The notes under the pieces: model-generated | Databases searched by the model: none | The model's input: the letters and a program-made list of their open reading frames with translations, nothing else | Told to the model about the DNA's origin: nothing | Assembly (NCBI GenBank): GCA_025175895.1 | Contig: JAKLTH010000238.1 | Coordinates: 4,340,001-4,404,000, forward strand | Direction of reading: 5' to 3' | DNA length: 64,000 bases | Source of the DNA: Wurfbainia villosa | Lineage: Eukaryota; Streptophyta; Magnoliopsida; Zingiberales; Zingiberaceae | Program-made: the position numbers and the translations under genes | Part shown: in pieces, positions 43,999 to 54,559 of the stretch | Position numbering within the stretch: position 1 is the stretch's first letter | Layout: every line of letters starts with the position of its first letter

Positions 43999-45324
43999 CA
44001 GTCTTGTAATGACAATTGAATATAATGATTTGATTGTTTGAAATGATAGCCATAATTTATTCAGTGTATGTTATGTTGCATTCTAGTGATAAGATCTCGA
44101 TAAGCATGTTGGCAGGTAGTGATTGGTCCTCTCACATGGACAATCATCTTTGTTTGTTGCGTATGAATAGAGGTAAGACCGATGCTTATAGGTCAACCTA
44201 TGTGGTTGTTAGCTTTGGAAGCTGTAAAATTTGTTACATTCCTATAAGTTAGGGTCGTCTTGATATTTGTATCAAGATAAGATCATTTTGTGGTAAATGA
44301 TCGAAGTAAATGAACCCACCATTTACTATGTCTGTTTGTGAGCCAGATAAGGATTCATGTATTGAATTTTGGATTAGACATTGGGTATGTCTAGATCGAA
44401 ATCTGTACGATGTTAATTTGAGGGAAACATGCGCTTTTTATTGGTAAAGAGGAAGACATCGTAGCATGTGAATCATATCACATGTGCTAAGACGACATAT
44501 AAGGGTAGTAGGAGAATGGATCCCTGTTTCTCTACTATGTGAGCCCTTTGAGATTATATGTTGATCTCAAAATTTGCCCTTTGTGACTATTTAGGTGTCT
44601 ACTTGAAGTTTTAATCAAGGTTTGCTACTTTAGCATGTCTACCTATGACTATGGATGATTCGGTCTATGGAACATGACTAAGAAAGCGATTGATTAAAAT
44701 GAATAGATTCACACTAAAAAGGAAGATTAAATAGGTTTACATCTAATGAGTATTATTCACTAGTCGACTCTTTTCTGTTGTGTACAGGAATGTTTGTGAA
44801 TATTTGGAATATGAGACGTGCTCTTGACATGATGGTCAATTTAAGGGATTAGAGATGTTCATATTGATGTAAATGAGATTATTTAATCTGGGTAAAGAGC
44901 AAGACATGAATGTTTCAGGTAAACGGTTATGTACCACCAGAAAAATGATTTTGTATCATCTGGAAAATGACTGTGTGTCACCTGGGAAATGGCTGTGTGC
45001 CATAAGATAAATAGTTTTGTACCACCTGGAGATGACTCTGTGTCATCGGGAGAATGATTATGTATCATATGAAGAGTGGCTAAGTTAGGCGTAACAACTT
45101 CTCTTAGCATGTATCACTCTATGAGCAGCTATGTAAGGTGTAACAACTTTCTTAACATTTGAACGCTCAATGTGCTTGCTGTCGCACGAACCATTTTCTG
45201 ATTTGATGTTTCATTTAGTCTTTGTGACTATTAATCTCTGTTCTATTAGTCTTTTGGGACAATAGATATTGCTTTGATTTAGTCTATGTGACTAAACACC
45301 TCTTCTAAAATGTTCTGTGTGATC
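43999..45324 (+). other. Copia-2 3' noncoding region with 22-bp tandem repeats
   Basis: 1.3 kb without genes. 44,931-45,080 holds about seven imperfect 22-bp units (gtatcatctggaaaatgact, gtgtcacctgggaaatggct, gtaccacctggagatgact). Colinear with 11,869-13,217 in Copia-1, with scattered substitutions. The final part up to gatc (45,324) is cut by the deletion that removed the left end of the LTR and the polypurine tract. Confidence 0.75.
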
Positions 45325-45505
45325 CGCACGGCTTGAAGCCGTGCGTGCGTGCGTCCAAGGCGAGGGTTCGGTTCGGAGGCTGTCGCAGACGAAGAGGTTT
45401 AGAAGCATTCGGCGGATCTTGGTTTGTGGAAACCAGAGGTAATTTCCACTGTGATCTTTCCTTCGACACAAGCGAAACTCCAAACAGGTATATAATTTAT
45501 CTACA
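45325..45505 (+). repeat. Copia-2 3' LTR, 5'-truncated
   Basis: 181 bp. Starts inside the cacggcttgaagccgtg hairpin and also lacks about 25 bp (the ccttcccttaaaagggaagg hairpin). The rest matches the 5' LTR nearly base for base and ends TTTATCTACA. Loss of the U3 start and polypurine tract would block further transposition. Confidence 0.88.
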
Positions 45506-45510
45506 TAAGT

Positions 45511-45946
45511 GATATGGATCGATTTCGGAGAAGGTCTAAAATTCTTTCTTGATTCAGATGATTCTCACATATCTTGATCATCATATCAAGATTCATAGGA
45601 TTCTCTATGATTTATCTCCCTTATAATGATCGTATAACAGACCAATAAAAATTGCTAGATTGATGATTTTAACCATTCACGATTTCGTGATAAAAATATT
45701 AATATCCTGTTGATTGGTTTTGTCAAAAGCTATCAAGTTTAAGAGACATGTTATTATAGAAAGAATGTACTAGAGATTGTGATCCTTTCAAATATAAAAG
45801 TATAAAAAAAACTGAAGTAAAAAATACCATCAAGTATCAAGTACATACTGTATTGTTTTTCCAATTTGATTAAACTCCACTCAATGTGCACAAATTGATA
45901 TTGCTTTGAGAAGACATTCTCTTGTTACTTGAAAGACCATCGATCG
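45511..45946. other. Intergenic with a possible SINE 3' fragment
   Basis: 45,608-45,690 (atttatctcccttataatgat ... gattgatga) resembles the 3' half of the SINE at 35.3 kb. The rest is AT-rich and unrecognised. Confidence 0.35.
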
Positions 45947-46158
45947 TCTCTGTGAGAAAGGGTTAGTGACTAACGCATATAGAAAGTTATATAAATGGAC
46001 AACGAGTTAATCTTTCGTAAAAATGAGAATTCCGTTCCTCCATGCGCTGGTTACTAGTCTCAAGGATCAAAGGTCCACTGTGATTTATCTTCCTTACGAT
46101 GGTCCGAAGACGGACTGGTAGGGGTCACTAGGTTGACGAATTCCAATCTTTTGCACAA
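45947..46158 (+). mobile_element. tRNA-derived SINE, second copy
   Basis: Colinear with 35,349-35,559: tctctgtgagaaagggttagtg, tatataaatggacaacgag, ccgttcctccatgcgctggt, cttacgatggtccg, ctaggttgacgaattcc, ttgcacaa. A clear target duplication was not found, so older than the 35-kb copy. Confidence 0.7.
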
Positions 46159-46450
46159 TCATCAAGTACTGTTGTTACTCCACCGACTAAAAAATTTAAA
46201 TTTGCAGCAAGAATCACTGTAAACGAATTTAATTAGCTAATAAAAACATGAATGATGTGCAATCTGAACATGAGTTTGTTTTTCCTTATTGCAATTCTTC
46301 CATCGACAGATGAACAAAAAATGATTCTTGTAATTTACCTGATCAATCAGCTGCCTTGCAATCTGAACACTATTATATGTTCTGAAATGATATTCTAGAA
46401 TTGTATTTTCTTCTCCTATTTGATCATTGTACTCCTTCAAAACTCGGATT
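46159..46450 (-). other. Possible orphan exon
   Basis: On minus, 46,440-46,339 reads MKEYNDQIGEENTILEYHFR... IARQLIDQ and meets a good donor CAG/GTAAAT. No family is recognised, and no second exon is seen. It adjoins the GTPase relic and could be a fragment of the same duplicated locus. Confidence 0.25.
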
Positions 46451-46533
46451 AACTCGGAAGAAGCAAAAAATCACTTCCTATCGGTAGCAAAATACTGTGA
46501 AACTAAATTACTGATTCACTAGCTATAGCCCAC

Positions 46534-47962
46534 GTTGACGAGAATGGATAGAATAAAAAATGAGAGTATTATAGAAAAAATCGATGTTATATCTATTAAA
46601 GGAAAACTTCGAAAGACACGTTTAAGGTGGTACGTGTTAGATCGAGCGGATCGCTAGATGGAGGATGAATAGCGATAAAAACTTTCGTTCGTTTCGACTC
46701 TTGAGTTACGCAGCGGAAAGAATAAAACAATAGAAATAAAGAAGACACGAGAGTTTTTTTACTTAGTTCGTAGCCTTCGGCTACTACTCCAAGACCCTAG
46801 TGGTCCTTGACTACGCACGGAGGGCGAATCACTAATGAACTCCTCCTCGTTGGAGGTAGGAGTTAATCGGATACAAAAACCACGAAAAGGATCGAGATAG
46901 AGGGACACTCCTCCTCTTCTCGTTATGATAAAATCACGATAAAAAGAACTTAAATACAGATTGAAACTAAAACAAACTTTTACCGACGACTCATAGATGA
47001 AAAGATGGAGCTCTAGTCGTCGTGTCTGCAGCGCTTCGTCGTAGGGATGTCGGAGACTCATAGAGTATCGGAAGCACTTGGAGGCTTTTTGAATTGATGA
47101 AAAACCCTAGAAGAAGCTCTCCTTTTATAGCCTTTGAGTCCTCATCGAATGGATCTCCAACCAATCACAAATGGGGACAAAGCTCCTTAGAATGAGATGA
47201 TAAGACTTGACTCCTCGATCCTGACCATCAATGACCGATGGCATGCCTCCAATGAGTCGCAACACTCGAATGATCGATTTCAGCTGAGTGGCTCTTGTGG
47301 GCAGTCGACTGATGCTAGCTGAAATCACAAGTTAGCTTAACAAAAACATAATTTCGACGGCCACCGACCGTCCGATCTCGACCTAGACCATCCATGGGAT
47401 GTCTTTAGTCGAATCCACGCTTAAGACCATCCCCGTAAGGAGGATACGACCTCACTTACACTCACACACACGAACTTACCTCGATACTTACTCTGTAGCT
47501 CTCGCTTCTGACCTTCCACTCGATTCCTTCGGCTCCCTCCGAAGTCACTCGAGTGTTGCCCGACCACCGCGGCTTCCTCCGATTGTCGCTAGCCTTCAGC
47601 TCTAACTTTAACACTTTTCTGCACACTCGATTAAGCCCGTGAGATAACAATGTAATCTTAACTTTGCGTCTTTGTCATAATCAAAACACATGTTGGATCA
47701 TCTGGTGCCCCTGCACCAACAGTACGGACATATACTTAATTAGACGACCAATAAATACTCTAGTTAGACAATGTGAAACTATGACAAATATATATATCAA
47801 ACGAGGAAGAGGAAGACAAAAAAAGATTTGATTAGCAACGATAAAAAAAAAAATTTATTTAAATATAGATAATGATATAGTATGAGATAGAGTCCAATAG
47901 TATAAAAAGATCCATATAATCGACTTCATCTAATGGGATAAGACTTTATTATTATTGTAATA
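46534..47962 (+). mobile_element. LINE 3' end (RTE-type), interrupted by a solo LTR
   Basis: The parts 46,534-46,634 and 47,722-47,962 read in broken frames as the C-terminal tail of a plant LINE polyprotein: a GKLRKTRLRWY-like segment, then RPISTLVRQCETM, IKRGRGRQKK and WDKTLLLL, finishing in a (TTA)n-like tail. Target duplication ctatagcccac / ctatagctcac (46,523-46,533; 47,963-47,973). Confidence 0.65.
46635..47721. mobile_element. Solo LTR (1,087 bp)
   Basis: TGTTAGATCGAG ... GCACCAACA with a perfect 5-bp target duplication GTACG at 46,630-46,634 and 47,722-47,726. No internal coding region. Contains ctactactccaagaccctagtgg and one CAGTCGACTG at about 47,302. Parent family not identified. 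ORFs of 60-100 aa inside are not called. Confidence 0.85.
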
Positions 47963-48215
47963 CTATAGCTCACATTGCATTTCAAGAGGAAGTTGAGCAA
48001 AATTGATCATCAATTCAACTTTCCTATTAAAATAGGAATTGCTGCATAAATTGAACCAAAAAGAACGTCAGTTCCATCGCTAAAATCCCAAAAAAAAAAA
48101 AAAACATATCATCCAGTTTTAGTGCATCCATAAAAGAAAACAGAAGGAAAATTAGCACATTGTTCCATTTTCTTGCTCTCCGATGTCATACGTCAATGAC
48201 AGTTGGATATTGGAT

Positions 48216-49260
48216 CTTAAAAGATTAATATGATTTATGATTTTGTAAAAGAAAATTAAGGTGTAATCAATCGATGAAAATCTAAATTGACTTCAAAACT
48301 GAAATCTACATTTCGAGTAGATGAATTTAGACTATTAATTTGCTCAAAACCGATTATGGATGGATGAGAAATTAATTGTTAAAATCAGTCCAAAATGTTA
48401 TTAAAGAAAGTAGGAAGAGAAATAGTCTCGTATTAAAAATTTCAGAGAGGATTTACTTTTTTATATGTGTTGCTGTGTTAATTGAGTTAACACAAATAAC
48501 ACAGATACTCTCATTCAATAAGCGAGCAGACACGCCACCAGCCACGCACGCACGCGCACAAATAGGCGCTTTGTTGGCGCACTTTGCACTTCGCACGTAC
48601 ACGTCGTCGCGAGGAGCATTGAGGACACTCGACTGGGTAGAGAGAGATGATTGGTTGCTGACTGGGCGATCAGATGGACACCGTTGGATCGAAGATGGTG
48701 ATGGATCGTAAGTGATGCGATCTAGACCGTTGGTGATGAAGGTTGATCTGGAACGTTAGATTGACTGGATAGCTTTATCCAGATCTAACAGCTGAGATCA
48801 AAGGAGGATCTGAAATGTTACAATCCTCCAAATCTAGTGGCTAAAATTAAAAGGTTTATTTGAAGGGTTATAACCCTCTAAATTCTATGGCTCAGATGAA
48901 ACTTACCAAAAGGTACTTCACATCTTCACCTAATATACATAGGATCCCTAGATGATGGAATAGACTCACTCAAATAAACTCAAACTCACTCAATCCTTGC
49001 CGATCTCGGAATTTGCAGTGTTATTATTCCGAGACATTGTCGTTGTATCTTGGAAACGAATTGCTATTATCCGTAAGTACCTGAGCGAAATAATATCGTT
49101 TTATGGAGATGATATTGAACATTAATCTCGACGATATTATATCAATTTGTATCCTCTCCGACGGCAATCATGACCGACGAAACAAAGACACTGAACGTAA
49201 AAGAAAAGGAGAAAAATGTCACAATAATTCACATCGATGGAATACTTTGTCCATCAAATT
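48216..49260. other. Intergenic, no gene recognised
   Basis: 48,376-48,711 holds a 111-aa ORF with no known motif and no promoter. 48,720-48,900 has repeated gatct(g)aa(c/a)gtta phrases. 49,140-49,250 partly repeats 49,550-49,610 (gacactgaacgtaaaagaaaaggagaaaaatg), a local duplication of the GTPase relic. Confidence 0.35.
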
Positions 49261-49927
49261 TAAACCTGTAATTTCCTATCAGTAGCAAAGTACTGTGAAA
49301 CTAAATTACCTGATTCACTATAGCCCACATTATATTGCATTTCAAGAGGAAGTGGAGCACAATTGATCATCAATTAAACTTGGTTCCTATTAAAATAGGA
49401 ATTGCTGCCTAAATTGAACCAAAAAGAACATCAGTCCCATCGCTAAAATCCCAAAGAAAACCATATCATCCAGTTTCAGTGCATCCATAAAAGAAAACAG
49501 AAGGAAAATTAGCTCCTTGTTCCATTTTCTTGCTCTCTGATACCATACATTAATGACACTGAATGTAAAAGAAAAGGAGAAAAATGTTCTTCCGCATCGC
49601 CCAAATACTTCATCTACCAAGAAAAAAACAGAGAACAAAAAATCAACAAGAGGAACTAATTATTAATTCAAAAAATCAAAACTCTATTTAGGGTTGCAAA
49701 TCCATATACCATGAAGCTTGTCTTTCCTGTGTGCTGGTCACCAAGCAGGCTGATCTTGAGAGTGACCAGATCCGGATCCTCCTCGACGACATCCGCCCGA
49801 GCTCCGGAGGCGAGGGGACGGACGCACTGCACGAAATCGAGCTGGGGAAGGGAGGAAAATTGGGCCTTGAGGGGGCGCAGTAGCGGTCGTGGCCGCCGGC
49901 TGAGGAGCAAGAGAGGAGGCGGCGCAT
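49261..49927 (-). pseudogene. SGP1/Spg1-like small GTPase fragment, copy A
   Basis: On minus, 49,910-49,710 encodes a basic N-terminus, DPDLVTLKISLLGDQHTGKT and SFM, the P-loop GXXXXGK[ST] with its preceding beta strand; a GTATAT donor follows at 49,709. From 49,580 downward, VINVWYQRARKWNKE matches the SGP family GWYxxARKWN helix. The exons between (switch I, DxxG) are missing or unrecognisable. The known protein, a Tem1/Spg1-type Ras-like GTPase of the septation/MAP4K pathway, is about 280 aa. The retained pieces total under half, so this is a decayed fragment. Confidence 0.6.
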
Positions 49928-49939
49928 AAGGAAACGGCG

Positions 49940-51080
49940 GAGGAGGGAAATAGAATTTAAATTTTATGGATAATTTAACCGATCGAAATTAAATTCGATC
50001 ATTAATCAATGACGAAAATAAATTTAGTCATTAATTAATTAATGATCAAAATGAAAATTTAATTCCATTGTTAATTTATAAATTTGCACGGTGCATGATA
50101 TTAAGACAAATTAATATGTGGGCAAAAAACACACAAAAAGATCATATTTAATAAATCATCAAATGAGTGCTCTTTTTATAAAAATCATCAAATGAAGAAT
50201 CCATCATATATTTTATCTTAAAAATTATTTATTTTTAATACTGTAGCAGCAGCAGCTATGACTAACTATTATCACGTGTTACAAAGTAGTTGTTAAAACA
50301 TTATAATAGTCTTTATTTCCAACGCTATTATATATAATAGCTACAATTAGCTGCTATAACGTGAAGTAACTACTATAACATGAAGTAACTACTGATCTGT
50401 AACTGTTACAATGTGTATTAACAGTTAATACAAAGCATGTTGTACGTGGTATTATATTAGTTGCTATAACTATCTATATATGTAGTTGTTATAACTGTTT
50501 GAAAGTGACTTTAACTAACTTTAAATATTTAGATAAAGGTTAAATAATTTTGAGAGCATTTTAATATAATAATGTTCAAAGTTTAAGGTTTAAGGATTTT
50601 AGAATTTAGGATCAATTTAAGATTTAAAGTTCATTTACAACAATGTATTAGCTAACGTAACTAACTAACTGTTATAATTATTTTAAAGAGACTTAAAATA
50701 ATTTTGATCAAGTTATTGGTGTAGAGTTTTTGGATATAATAGTATTTTATATACTCTAATTAATTTTGATTAAAGTGAAATAGTTGGGTTTTCATGTCGT
50801 CATATATTAACTATTGAGTAGCTGCTACAAAATGTCTGGTGGAGCATCCTTTTGACTTTTTTTTTTATTAAATCTAGGCATCAATTTGAGGATTTATTAA
50901 ATGTGAGATGCCCTTTTTTATTTTTGCCACTGATATTTTACTCACTTTTATCATTATTATTTTTTTTGAAATGATAATTTTAAATTTTTTTAGATATGAA
51001 TGTGAATAAATAGCATTTATTCATTATTTCTAGAGAATATTCTCAGTGTCTAGAGTATAATTATCAAGAAAACAAACGTC
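49940..51080. other. AT-rich intergenic with short repeats
   Basis: 49,970-50,080 has aattaaattcgatcattaat/gacgaaaataaatttag words like a CACTA subterminal region. 50,220-50,700 has many gtaactactataac / gttataactg words. No ORF, no clear ends. Confidence 0.35.
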
Positions 51081-51104
51081 ATAGATTTCTCCATTATATA
51101 TAGA

Positions 51105-51622
51105 GAATTGATCTCCTGTACCTTTCATTCGTCTGCACCCTGTGCGCGACTCGATCTCGATCGTCGATCTAACGCGATTGAGAAATGCATAGTTCTTCGC
51201 ACGCACACATATCTTCTCGATCGACCACTGCAGCTCGGAATCGTCGGCAGACGGTCAGATCCCAGTCGAAATCCGATCGCCATCAGGCCAACATTGGATT
51301 CCGACCGGACGGTGATCGAAATCCAGTGCGATCATGGCCGCCAATGGCCACGGCACTGGCAGCCGTGATGCGACCGGATTCCGACCGTAATCCTGTCGGA
51401 ATCTAGTCGTCATCGAATTCCGATCGGATTCTGGGCGTCATCCGCCCGGAAGCCAGTGACGGCCTAACGACGATCGGATTTTAGTCGTCCGTCGACGGAT
51501 TTCAGGTTGCAGTGGTCGGGCGAGAAGAGATGCCCGCGCAAATAGGAAACTGTGCATTTCTCAATCACGTTGGATCGACGATCGAGATCGCGTCGCGTAC
51601 AAGCACGGACGGATAATCTCTT
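51105..51622. mobile_element. Non-autonomous element with about 90-bp inverted ends and Q-type interior
   Basis: Left arm 51,112-51,200 (cgactcgatctcgatcgtcg, gattgagaaatgcatagtt) pairs with 51,545-51,625 read on minus (cgacgcgatctcgatcgtcg, gattgagaaatgcacagttt). The interior is cggattccgacc / gatcatggccgccaatggcc text. It is the best-delimited member of the Q repeat family. Long TIRs suggest a Mutator-like MITE; no target duplication established. Confidence 0.65.
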
Positions 51623-51709
51623 TTTCTTCAACAAAATAGTATCAAAGCTAGGAATGCTCAAATGATAGCTATTAATAGAGTTTCTTCTTTTTAATTCCCT
51701 CATCTCACA

Positions 51710-53360
51710 AAGAGAATTATGAGATATGGTGTCTAAGGATGAAAGGCCTACTTGACTCTTAAGTGTGTCGGAGATTATACAGAAAAGCTATGAAAACCCT
51801 CAAAATGAAGAATATATATCACAAATAGAAAAGAATTTATTGTCAAAGACAAGAAAGAATGATTAATAAGCCCTCACCCTCATCCATCATGATTGGGGTG
51901 ATTTCATGTTCTAGAAGATAGCCTATGCTACTATACTCCAAAAGAAACTTGAGAAATATATACATGACAAAGGCTCTCCAAGGTATATACAAAGTAAATA
52001 AGGTAAAACATCAATCACTAAGTCGTGATTTCGACACATTATGGATGAAAGAGTTTGAATTCATCTCGAATTATTATTCACAATGGCAATTGTTAATCAA
52101 TTGAAGAATATGGCCACAAATAGAAGATTTACTTATAGTAAAAAAGGTTAATTCTTTGTTCTTTAACTCCTAAATTTGATTATGTTGTGTGTGTTATTGA
52201 AAGAAATAAAAAATTTAGATTCGATGATGGTCCAAGAAAAAATAAGAAGAGACCCAGGTAGATCCGGCAAATCGGATAATGAATTGGATTCATGTCTTGA
52301 CACGATCTAAACATGATCTGAAAACGTTAATCCATATTCAATCCGTTTAATTTTTCGTGTCAATGGATTCAATCCGAATACGAACCACTTAATTTCGGAT
52401 AGACACGACACGATCCATTAGATACGAAAAAATACGTGTAAAATGAATTGCAAGACACGATCCGAACTAATAGACACGAAACGATCCATAATTATACGAA
52501 AATGCAATAACTTAAACAAAGTATAAAATAAATTACTTGACATGATCTAAATCAATAGACGCGAAAGGACTCATAAGTACACGATAATGTAATAACTTAA
52601 ACAAAAGAGCTTACAAAAAATTAACAATTCACGCTATTCAATTGGGATTACAAGTACATTACATCATAGAATTATCGTAAAAACACAAAATGAATTTCAA
52701 ATATTGACATCGTCATTCAAACTTATAGAGATTACGTAAATGTCATCATCTCCTTTCTTTTTCATGCCTAGATTTTATAAGTACAAAAATACAAGTAAAC
52801 GGGTCTAACGGATCCAGAAGACAAGACACTAATATGACACACAATTTTTACGTGTCTAATAGATAGATACAAAATAGACACAAATTCAAAAAATATACAA
52901 ATCCAAATATGAAAAAAAACGGATCGTTTTCGTGTCGTGTCCAAATTTGCCAGGTCTAGGCCTAGGGATAAAAAAGAGAGCTAATTAATTAAAAAGATGA
53001 GAGTTTGTAGGATATTTATGCTAAAATTAATAAAATCAATGATTCTATTTATATTGGCATTTTGCAGATTCATAACTGCTGACCTTTAAAGTAGCCATCA
53101 AAAATGAATAGCCAAGACTAGCAATGAATGAAAAAAAAAATCTACAAGAAATAAAAAATAATAATGACCGAATTAATGACAGAATATATCAATTCGGTCA
53201 CTAATGGAATTGACAACTTTTTTAAAAGGAAAGGAAACTAACTATATATTAGCATGAAGTGACTCTACAAGGTAATTAAAGAAGAATACAAAAGTGGGAG
53301 TTCAAAAATACAAAGTTCGTCTTATTCCACAAGATTTAATTAGACATTTTTAGTCAATAG
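51710..53360 (+). pseudogene. Dead copia gag remnant, copy 2 (with hAT insertion)
   Basis: Colinear with 8,750-9,670: ggatgaaaggcctacttgac, cagaaaagctatgaaaaccctc, ctcaccctcatccatcatgat, ggctctccaaggtatataca, cctaaatttgattatgttgtgtg. Interrupted between gagacccagg (52,258) and ggcctagggat (52,959); the partner has the uninterrupted site gagacccaagataag at 9374. Confidence 0.65.
52259..52958. mobile_element. 700-bp hAT-like non-autonomous element
   Basis: Ends tagatccggcaaat (52,259) and, on minus, tagacctggcaaat (52,958), 12 of 14 paired. Flanks gacccagg and ggcctagg form a degenerate 8-bp target duplication. Interior is reiterated gacacgatccgaa / atagacacgaaacga words. Empty site available in the duplicated gag at about 9376-9383. 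Confidence 0.75.
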
Positions 53361-53902
53361 CTTATGTATTGATTATATATAATGGAATTTTTTATTCCAA
53401 TTGCTCCCTTAAAAAAATTATATATGGCTGAACCGGTTCAGTAGTACTGATCTGATCATCTTACTAGCGAATCGAACCTGGTCTGGATTAATTCGATAAC
53501 CATGCTTCACATTACATCGACGTAGAGAAGGGAGTAGTGGCCTGTTCATGAAATGCCCGGTCTCCCACGTTACATGCCAAGGTCTCAACCTTTTAATTTG
53601 CCTTCGAACTCTGGTACTCCACCAGACGCATGGAATATAATGCGTTCTGCTGACCAAATTAAGTCATCGATCGTCAGTTACTTAACCATTTTCACGTACG
53701 TCGTCGATCGGATGAATTCAAACCTTAGACCTGACCATGCACCCTATTAATTAATAAATTACATCCACACTCGAACAAAGAATTCTCAATTTCATTCTTC
53801 TCCAGAAAAGTATCAATTAAACCACAACACCGTCCATCTGAATTCGCACATATGATGCAGCCAGCCATGCATGCAGTAGCAGTAGCATTAGCTTGCTTCA
53901 AC

Positions 53903-54028
53903 GCAAAGCTTTTACTCGTTCCAAGTCTTGTTTACTGTAAATTAAACCTGGTCATGCATATGCGTCGTAATTCCTCCTGATCAACAGTTGACGAGTTCCT
54001 CATTCTCCTCCTGCAGTATATATAAATA
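53903..54028 (+). promoter_or_regulatory. Promoter of peptide gene at 54.1 kb
   Basis: Conserved 25-bp element 53,903-53,927 (identical to the three others), GGTCATGCATATGC at 53,950, CCTCCTGCAGTATA and TATA box tatataaatagg (54,019-54,030). ATG 78 bp after the TATA box. Confidence 0.75.
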
Positions 54029-54098
54029 GGCATGCCATACGTCGTAGCAGCAGAAGGAGAAATTGAAGCTGCAGTCTGCAACAAGAACAGCTAGAGCC

Positions 54099-54344
54099 AT
54101 GTCTTGTTCTTCAGCAAGCAGAAGGGCGGTGCTGGTCGCTGCAGTGATGTTGTTGGCGATGAGCTGTGTGTTGATGAGTTCTCAGCCTGCCTGTGCGGCG
54201 AGGCTGCTGCTGGGGACGGAGATGAGGAAGGGGCTCATCTTCCAGGTCCTGGAGCAGGGGCCGGTCACCGGTCCGGGACCATCTGGCTGCACCAATGGAT
54301 CAGCAAACAATGGCAGACCCTGTCCTCCTACAAAAGGTCGTTAG
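54099..54344 (+). CDS. Small secreted cysteine-containing peptide precursor (IDA/PIP-like), copy 4
   Basis: 81 aa from ATG 54,099, the start shared with paralogues; the longer frame from 54,063 would need a TTG. Signal peptide about 1-34 (AVLVAAVMLLAMSCVLM, ACA-AR). Linker LLLGTEMRKGLIFQVLEQGP. Peptide VTGPGPSGCTNGSANNGRPC, ending PPTKGR. Two cysteines, GPS intact. The seven-residue PPTKGR-type extension is peculiar to this copy and adds a basic C-terminus. Downstream text (cgttagacgtaggagaaaactg) is shared with the 34.9-kb gene. Predicted extracellular ligand. Confidence 0.75.
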   Translation: MSCSSASRRAVLVAAVMLLAMSCVLMSSQPACAARLLLGTEMRKGLIFQVLEQGPVTGPGPSGCTNGSANNGRPCPPTKGR

Positions 54345-54559
54345 ACGTAGGAGAAAACTGGGGAGAAATTAAATCTGATTTTTATATAGAATAAGCATGC
54401 ACGGAGTGTTCGATCTCTTTTGTTATTCATTCTTTTCATTTTTTTTTTTGTTTGGGTTGGAAGAATTATTAATTATAATGTACGTCTGTTGGTCTTTTGT
54501 AACTGTATATGGACGTTGGGATGCAATAAATTTGAATTCTTTTGCCACTGTATATGACA

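Larger units (their letters stand above)
37861..45505 (+). mobile_element. Copia-2, Ty1/copia LTR retrotransposon (7.6 kb), sister of Copia-1
   Basis: 5' LTR 37,861-38,126, primer site tggtatcagagc (38,128-38,139), GC-rich leader, 57-bp tandem repeats, pre-gag ORF 39,115-39,627, gag-pol 40,059-43,998, long 3' region, truncated 3' LTR 45,325-45,505. Target duplication TAAGT at 37,856-37,860 and 45,506-45,510. Opposite orientation to Copia-1. Confidence 0.92.
46450..48215 (-). pseudogene. SGP1-like GTPase relic, copy B, split by a LINE
   Basis: 46,450-46,533 and 47,963-48,215 together match 49,265-49,565 (acttcctatcggtagcaaaatactgtga, then ttgcatttcaagaggaagt, caattcctattttaatagga on minus, tccatttctttgctctc-like text). 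On minus the right part still encodes a broken version of the RARKWN segment. Only the fragment is duplicated here, not the P-loop exon. Confidence 0.6.

Noticed and set aside
44931..45080. CRISPR-like array
   Set aside because: Seven 22-bp units are contiguous with no spacers and lie in a plant retrotransposon.
48376..48711. 111-aa ORF as a gene
   Set aside because: No domain, no promoter, contains a (cacg)n run; left as intergenic.
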